This document shows, piece by piece, positions 59,799 through 64,000 of a stretch of DNA of 64,000 nt (its first letter is position 1; each line of letters opens with the position of its first letter). A program made the position numbers and the translations under genes. Under the pieces are notes generated by a model, which worked only from the letters and a program-made list of their open reading frames with translations, was not told the origin of the DNA and searched no databases. The stretch covers positions 1,860,001 through 1,924,000 of the forward strand of contig CP188828.1 in assembly GCA_050110875.1 (NCBI GenBank), in the 5' to 3' direction. Source of the DNA: Methyloligella sp050110875 (GTDB taxonomy: Bacteria; Pseudomonadota; Alphaproteobacteria; Rhizobiales; Methyloligellaceae).

Positions 59799-60339
59799 CC
59801 TTCAACGCCTCTCGCACTTCTTGGCGTAACGTGGCGAGCGGAAGGTGTTCGGCAAGCAGGCAGCCCAGTTGCTGCCTGTTCTTGCTGCGGACGCCGGGCA
59901 CGTGGTGCTTGAGCAAGATCGAAACTGCCTCATCGCGCCATAGGAGGCCCGCCACCTTGAGCGCATCGACTGTAAGATTTAGCCGCGGAGCACGCTGTTC
60001 CTGAAAATGGATCGCGCCACGCGGGCCGGCCGTTGCTACCTTGATGCCCCACCATTCGGGGATATGGCTTCCAGCGGAATGGGCGTGACGTCCGCCAACC
60101 ACAAGGGTGACCTTGTCTAAGACGGTGCCATACGCTTCAACCTGAGACGGCAAGCGGCGGAACGTGTCTGCATCGCTCTTGATCTCGAAGCCGTGAAGCC
60201 AGCCGTTCACCACGGCCAAGTCAACGCGAGCGGCGCCGTGCGCCAAGCCCAGCTCGTCGATGACCAATGTGTCTTGGTCGCGGACATGGTCGGCCAGCAC
60301 CTTGCGCCGGAGGGCAAGGCGTACATCTAGATCACGCAT
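59761..60339 (-). CDS. sce7726-like protein with PD-(D/E)XK nuclease-type motif (element C cargo)
   Basis: 192 residues from ATG 60339. After a helical start with E29, the core RVDLAVVNGWLHGFEIKSDA gives D40, E52 and K54, a D-x11-E-x-K pattern of the PD-(D/E)XK nuclease fold. FRRLPSQVEAYGTVLDKVTL follows, as in sce7726 proteins, which bind a neighbouring family called sce7725/beta. The end overlaps the beta gene by 38 bp tail to tail. A nuclease activity is inferred from the motif. Confidence 0.82.
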   Translation of the reverse strand: MRDLDVRLALRRKVLADHVRDQDTLVIDELGLAHGAARVDLAVVNGWLHGFEIKSDADTFRRLPSQVEAYGTVLDKVTLVVGGRHAHSAGSHIPEWWGIKVATAGPRGAIHFQEQRAPRLNLTVDALKVAGLLWRDEAVSILLKHHVPGVRSKNRQQLGCLLAEHLPLATLRQEVREALKARVGWRSDTPSA

Positions 60340-60384
60340 GGGCCAGAAGGTAATATGATTTGCTAAAGGTTAGTGAGCAAAGTC

Positions 60385-60555
60385 TCACTTTTTTGGCGGC
60401 TTTTTTGCCGCCTTTTTCGGCGCCGCGGTCTTCGCGACTCGCCGCAACTTCTGGTCGAAGCTATCCTCAGATTCGTCGCAACCAAGCTCGCGCGCCTTGT
60501 CGATGAACCTCTCCGATTGACTCCTTGGTGTCGCTTCCTGATCAGATCCAGCCAT
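60385..60555 (-). CDS. Small Lys-rich protein, 56 aa (element C)
   Basis: ATG 60555 to TGA 60385. The product MAGSDQEATPRSQSERFIDK then ARELGCDESEDSFDQKLRRV and a tail of AKTAAPKKAAKKPP type is acidic-helical followed by strongly basic. Similar small proteins (RFxxxARELxCDExExxFDxxL) recur on mobile elements of alphaproteobacteria as I recall. Its ATG shares CATG 60553-60556 with the divergent DUF3800 gene. Coding frame and codon use look real. Confidence 0.65.
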   Translation of the reverse strand: MAGSDQEATPRSQSERFIDKARELGCDESEDSFDQKLRRVAKTAAPKKAAKKPPKK

Positions 60556-61216
60556 GTCTCGCCTTTACGTTTTCACCGATGAAGCAGGTTGCTTCACGTT
60601 CAACCGCAACCACAACGTCAGCCGCTATTTCATCCTCTGTACCGTGGTGATGCCCAACTGTGCCGTCGGTACAGAACTGATCGACCTTCGACGTCGCTTG
60701 GCTTGGGACGGCTACGAGCTTGGTGAATATTTCCATGCCACCACAGACCGACAGGCGGTGCGTGACGAGGTGTTTCAAGCGATTACGAAGCACGACTTTA
60801 CCATTCAAGCCACGATCATGGAAAAGTCAAAGGCACAGCCTCAAGTTCGACGCTCCAAGCCCAGGTTTTATCAGTACGGCTATTTCTACCTCTTCAAGCA
60901 CGGGACGACATCTGAACTACCCCGCGATTGCGAGGCCCTGGTCACAACTGCCTGCTTGGGGAACCGCAAAGAGCGAGCGGCCTTCCAAGACGCGGTTGAC
61001 GATGTGATGCGTCAGACGCAGAGAGCACGGGAATGGAAGGCCGATTTCATGCCTTGCCACGCCGATCCGTGTCTTCAGGTAGCCGACTACTGCGCTTGGG
61101 CTATCCAGCGGAAGTATGAGAGACCCAAAAAGAATCAGGCTTCATACGAGCTGATCAAAGATCGAATCACCTACGAATACGACCTCTGGAAGCACGGCAA
61201 CGTGCACTACTATTAG
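60554..61216 (+). CDS. DUF3800 protein (element C cargo)
   Basis: 220 residues from ATG 60554. DUF3800 proteins have an RNase H-like fold; here the first acidic motif is FTDEAG (D9-E10), then YFILCTVVM, GYELGEYFHATTDRQAVRDE, and the late PCLQVADYCAWAIQRKYER with the conserved D. They are common in defence islands and on mobile elements. It is divergent from the small Lys-rich gene by a shared CATG, and is followed by about 150 bp without genes and then the transposase stop. Confidence 0.87.
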   Translation: MSRLYVFTDEAGCFTFNRNHNVSRYFILCTVVMPNCAVGTELIDLRRRLAWDGYELGEYFHATTDRQAVRDEVFQAITKHDFTIQATIMEKSKAQPQVRRSKPRFYQYGYFYLFKHGTTSELPRDCEALVTTACLGNRKERAAFQDAVDDVMRQTQRAREWKADFMPCHADPCLQVADYCAWAIQRKYERPKKNQASYELIKDRITYEYDLWKHGNVHYY

Positions 61217-61369
61217 GAGAAAGGTGCGGCCGGCGAAATTCGCGATCTTGGCTATCCCTTACGGGAAGTGCCCAGGGGCCCTTATCACCAAGCGACGGCC
61301 GCAAGAGAAATATAATTGGTGCCGAGGCGATGCGGAATCCCCCTAACCAACTATTTTTTCCCCTTTAGT

Positions 61370-62311
61370 TTACAGCGTATTAGGCCCCCCATAGGTGAGG
61401 CGTTTGCCCAAAATGCCACACAGGGCGCGTTCGCTGCGTTCCGAATCGGAGACGCCAACGCCAGAGCGATTGTTGTAGCGGAAGTCGAATTCCGCCAGAT
61501 AGCGGTGCAGGTGCTTCTCAGAGCAGTGCTGATAAACGCCCTTCATGCCGCGTTTGAAGATCGAGAACACGCCCTCAATCGTGTTGGTATGGACCTCGCC
61601 AACGACGTACTCGTTGATGCTGTGACGGACCGTGCCGTGCTCTTTGAAGTGAGCCTTCACGTCGCCGTACAGCTTGCTCTCATCGGTGAACACGCGGGTC
61701 TCGCGGTCGATGTTCGCCATCACGACATCGCGGACATTGTTCTTGGTCGCACGGTCAACCTGGAACGAGCGGACCTTGCCGCCGCGCTGCACTAGGGCCA
61801 GCACGGGGCGCTTGCTCGCCAGACCCGACTTGCCGCGCTTTGTGCGCGTCGTGATCTTTTCGCGGTTGCCGAAGTAGGTCTCATCCGCTTCCACGATCTC
61901 ACCGGCGCCGCCCATCGGGGCAAGCTCGCCATCACGCATGGCTTCGCGCAGGCGGTGTGCCATGAACCACGCGGTCTTGTAGGTAACCTCAAGCGTGCGG
62001 TGCAGCTGATGGGCGCTGATGCCCTTCTTAGAGCTACACATCAGGTGCGTGGCCTGAAGCCACTTGTAGAGCGGTACGTGCGAGCTTTCGAACACTGTGC
62101 CGACGCGGACGGTGAACTGCTTACGGCAGTGACCACACTTCTTGAGGCCGGGACGGACACGGCCCTTCTTATCCTTCACACCTTCCAGAGCGTAGATGCG
62201 CTCGTTACCGCCGCAGTGAGGGCAGACCGGACCGTGCGGCCAGACGATGCTTTCCAGCTTCGCGAACGCTGCGGCTTCATCGTGAAAGTAAGGCTTCGAA
62301 AGAACGCTCAT
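61370..62311 (-). CDS. IS1595-family transposase (element C)
   Basis: 313 residues from ATG 62311. A zinc ribbon (C30-x2-C33, C59-x2-C62) precedes the ISXO2-like domain with D in VEADETYFG, D in VFTDESKLY and N/E in HTNTIEGVFSIFKRG, then HRYLAEFDFRYNNRSGVG. It is intact and lies 43 bp from the right terminal repeat, reading inward. It is clearly related to, but not a copy of, the element A enzyme, so A and C arrived independently. Confidence 0.96.
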   Translation of the reverse strand: MSVLSKPYFHDEAAAFAKLESIVWPHGPVCPHCGGNERIYALEGVKDKKGRVRPGLKKCGHCRKQFTVRVGTVFESSHVPLYKWLQATHLMCSSKKGISAHQLHRTLEVTYKTAWFMAHRLREAMRDGELAPMGGAGEIVEADETYFGNREKITTRTKRGKSGLASKRPVLALVQRGGKVRSFQVDRATKNNVRDVVMANIDRETRVFTDESKLYGDVKAHFKEHGTVRHSINEYVVGEVHTNTIEGVFSIFKRGMKGVYQHCSEKHLHRYLAEFDFRYNNRSGVGVSDSERSERALCGILGKRLTYGGPNTL

Positions 62312-62532
62312 GGCGGAGTCCCTCTGAATTTAAGGACAATCTAAGCGCTCAAACTGGGTTTGTCAAGTACATAATCGCCTATATATTCCTAGATAAATCT
62401 ATGATCGTGATGCGGCACGGGGATAAATTCGGCGTGTCATCCCCATCAAAACCAGCGCGGCCCTGAAAGATCGAAAGGAAATCCCCGTTCCCCGGGCACG
62501 CCTCATCATGTCGGCCTCACGGAGAGGTCGCG

Positions 62533-62982
62533 ATGAACCGCAATGGAAAAAGGGAGAGTGAGGGAAGGGCTGAAGACGCACTGCCGAGGAAGCCGATCTA
62601 CGCGGCGATGGCCCATGCCGGCGCGAAGGCCTATCGGCGGAAGCGCGATCTGCCGGGCCTTGTCCCGCTCTGGCCTTATGAACTCGCCGATGAGAGCGTC
62701 GAGGGCATCCGGCGGATCCTGACCAAGCTCGCCAAGGCCCTCCGCGCCGAACGGCGCCGCGCCCGTTCGGCCCATTGGAGCTACGATCTAAATCGTCACT
62801 TGGCGCTTCTGAGCGCCTATCAAGCCGAGCAGATGCGGCTCGAGGCTTCGCTCCCGCGCCCTAGGCGCAAGCCTCCCGCGGCGGGAATCGATACCGCAAC
62901 GGCAATGCGTCCCGGTCTTTCGGAAAACCGTCCGGATCGTCTTCGGCCGGCGCGGACGCGGCGAAATCGTAGCCGAGAATGA
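62533..62982 (+). CDS. Conserved hypothetical protein, DUF6477-like
   Basis: 149 residues from ATG 62533. The segment PRKPIYAAMAHAGAKAYRRK followed by RDLPGLVPLWPYEL resembles DUF6477. A helix RRILTKLAKALRAERRRARS comes next, then WSYDLNRHLALLSAYQAEQM, after which the C-terminus becomes Arg/Pro-rich. The last 120 bp overlap the end of the convergent PAS-protein gene, so the biological stop or the extent of overlap may be unusual. Function unknown. Confidence 0.6.
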   Translation: MNRNGKRESEGRAEDALPRKPIYAAMAHAGAKAYRRKRDLPGLVPLWPYELADESVEGIRRILTKLAKALRAERRRARSAHWSYDLNRHLALLSAYQAEQMRLEASLPRPRRKPPAAGIDTATAMRPGLSENRPDRLRPARTRRNRSRE

Positions 62983-63613
62983 ACCGCACCGCCTCTCCCT
63001 CCAGGGTGAGCGGCAGCCGAATCCAATACATCACGATGTGATCGCGCCCATTGGCCGGGCCGCGGACGACTCCGCTTTGCCCCGCCCCCTGCTCGATCAC
63101 CGCGCTGTGGACCCGCCGCCAATAATCGGCCCGCCGCCCGCAGAAGACAGTCTCGACCCGCCGTCCCGTGAGCTCTGCGCCGTAGATGCCGTGCAGCGCC
63201 GTACCTGCGAGCCGGAATCGCGACTCCGGCAAGCCCGCTTTCACGTCGATGAGACAGATATTCGGCAAGAGTCGCGGAATATGCTGCGGATCGAAATCCG
63301 CCCGATTCGGGATCGGAGCCGGACCCGAGACGGACCTCCAATAGTCGAAAAGCTCGCGCTGGCCTGGAATCACCAGCTGGTCCCTGAATCCGCGGTCTTT
63401 CAAAAGAATCGGCCCCCCTGCAGAACGTCGATCGCGAATCAGATCGACATTTCGACTATCTGCAGTTCGGAGTCCGCCTGCAAGGCCATCGAAAGGATTC
63501 CATGAAGAATCGCAACGGCTTGTGTCGGCCCAGAATGGAACCACTGAATCTGGAGATGGAAAGTCCCGGCATCTCGTGATCGCGCCGGAACGATAGGCGC
63601 GAGGCCCCGGCAA
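62861..63613 (-). CDS. PAS-domain protein (PAS_5 type)
   Basis: Open for 250 codons from a TTG at 63613, but the start is not resolved. The conserved part begins near GTG 63373 (VIPGQRELFDYWRSVSG) and continues RADFDPQHIPRLLPNICLID, FRLAGTALHGIYGAELTGRR and VMYWIRLPLTLEGEAVRFIL, the PAS_5 pattern of Rhizobiales. The role is unknown, possibly sensory. The first 80 residues lack conservation signals and may be untranslated. Confidence 0.8.
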   Translation of the reverse strand: MPGPRAYRSGAITRCRDFPSPDSVVPFWADTSRCDSSWNPFDGLAGGLRTADSRNVDLIRDRRSAGGPILLKDRGFRDQLVIPGQRELFDYWRSVSGPAPIPNRADFDPQHIPRLLPNICLIDVKAGLPESRFRLAGTALHGIYGAELTGRRVETVFCGRRADYWRRVHSAVIEQGAGQSGVVRGPANGRDHIVMYWIRLPLTLEGEAVRFILGYDFAASAPAEDDPDGFPKDRDALPLRYRFPPREACA

Positions 63614-63641
63614 ATCATCGCCGAGACCTCAAAAGCGTGTC

Positions 63642-64000
63642 TTATCGCCGGCGCTGACCGAGCCCCATGCGCTTGGCGAGCGCGGAGCGGGCCGCGGCGT
63701 AATTCGGCGCGACCATGGGATAGTCGTGAGGCAGCCCCCACTTCTCGCGATATTCCTCGGGCGAGAGATCGTAATGGGTCCGGAGGTGTCGTTTCAGGGA
63801 TTTGAACTTCTTCCCGTCCTCGAGACAGATGATGTAATCGGGCGTCACCGACTTCTTCACCGGAACCGCGGGCTTCAGCTCTTCGCGCGCCGGCTGGGTC
63901 GCGTTGGATGCGGCTTGATTCAGAGCGTCGAAAACGCTGCCGATGACATTCGGCAACTCGGAGGCCACAACCGTGTTGTTGCTCACATAGGCAGATACGA
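63642..64000 (-). CDS. mucR: MucR/Ros-family zinc-finger transcriptional regulator (5' end outside the window)
   Basis: The frame stays open to base 64000, where VSAYVSNNTVVASELPNVIG enters, so the N-terminus is beyond the edge. The C2H2-like Ros finger is YIICLEDGKKFKSLKRHLRT then HYDLSPEEYREKWGLP, with C, D/H and two His ligands. The family ending NYAAARSALAKRMGLG is complete. MucR controls exopolysaccharide, motility and cell-cycle genes in rhizobia and Brucella by binding AT-rich DNA. Confidence 0.94.
   Translation of the reverse strand, partial: VSAYVSNNTVVASELPNVIGSVFDALNQAASNATQPAREELKPAVPVKKSVTPDYIICLEDGKKFKSLKRHLRTHYDLSPEEYREKWGLPHDYPMVAPNYAAARSALAKRMGLGQRRR

Larger units (their letters stand above)
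58646..62379. mobile_element. Element C: IS1595-family transposon carrying a putative defence module
   Basis: The left end GGCGATTGTATACCTGACAA (58646-58670 in full) and the inverted right end (62355-62379) match at 22 of 25 positions. Both are flanked by the 8-bp direct repeat TATATATT (58638-58645 and 62380-62387). Inside are a beta/sce7725-like gene, a sce7726-like gene, a small Lys-rich gene, a DUF3800 gene and the transposase at the right end. The total is 3734 bp. GC content of the cargo is visibly lower than that of the chromosome. Confidence 0.95.

Noticed and set aside
60373..60582. Plus-strand 69-codon frame before the DUF3800 gene
   Set aside because: It is the complement of the better supported 56-aa minus-strand gene and is dominated by Arg, Leu and Phe.

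Overview
The window reads as chromosome of a GC-rich alphaproteobacterium, most likely of the order Hyphomicrobiales (Rhizobiales). The indicators are a MucR/Ros zinc-finger regulator, DivJ- and PleC-like kinases, a cycHJKL (ccmIEFH)-degP-two-component-glnE cluster, a FeuP/FeuQ-type pair, DUF5330, DUF1491, DUF6456 and a DnaA-domain-IV-like protein, and exact TTAA-N7-TTAA (CtrA-type) boxes. Species cannot be named from the sequence. A run of 50 N at 48425-48474 shows that the contig is scaffolded.

Layout. 1-5031: end of a GGDEF protein; a zinc-type TonB receptor with a His/Glu-rich loop and Zur-like palindromes upstream; an exported beta-carbonic anhydrase; a membrane protein; an RraA-type aldolase. 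5128-7404: a CopA-type copper ATPase. 7408-10880: opgGH for osmoregulated periplasmic glucans. 11240-16995: a conserved protein, aminopeptidase N, and a PleC-like PAS kinase. 17017-28089: a long minus-strand block running ccmI, ccmE, ccmF, ccmH (cytochrome c maturation), degP, an OmpR-type response regulator, its kinase, and glnE. 28210-31142: a glycine-zipper lipoprotein and a feuN-feuP-feuQ-like operon. 31226-42873: a prophage or gene-transfer-agent-like head cluster in canonical order, from small terminase to tail terminator. It stops at a terminator; the central tail genes are missing, and only a damaged tail-fibre piece, a lysis-like set and a nonsense-interrupted O-acyltransferase follow. 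42901-43692: a MOSC protein.

The accessory core consists of three IS1595-family transposons that carry passenger genes. Element A (43910-47019) has perfect 24-bp ends, an 8-bp target duplication, and a Panacea/DUF4065 plus membrane-protein pair. Element B (from 47028, directly abutting A, cut off by the N gap) carries a HEPN-motif protein. Element C (58646-62379) has 25-bp ends (22/25 identical), the duplication TATATATT, and a T4-beta/sce7725-like protein, a convergent sce7726-like PD-(D/E)XK protein and a DUF3800 protein. In B and C a small Lys-rich gene and a cargo gene start back to back on one shared CATG. These cargo sets look like toxin-antitoxin or defence modules and are the most interesting part of the window.

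The rest is housekeeping: a lipoprotein with an 18-bp triplicated signal segment, penicillin-binding protein 1A, DUF1214/DUF1254, DUF1491, a peptidoglycan-binding protein, a DivJ-like kinase, DUF5330, SufE, DUF6456 with a DnaA-C-like protein, then (after element C) a DUF6477-like protein, a PAS protein and the truncated MucR gene at the right edge.
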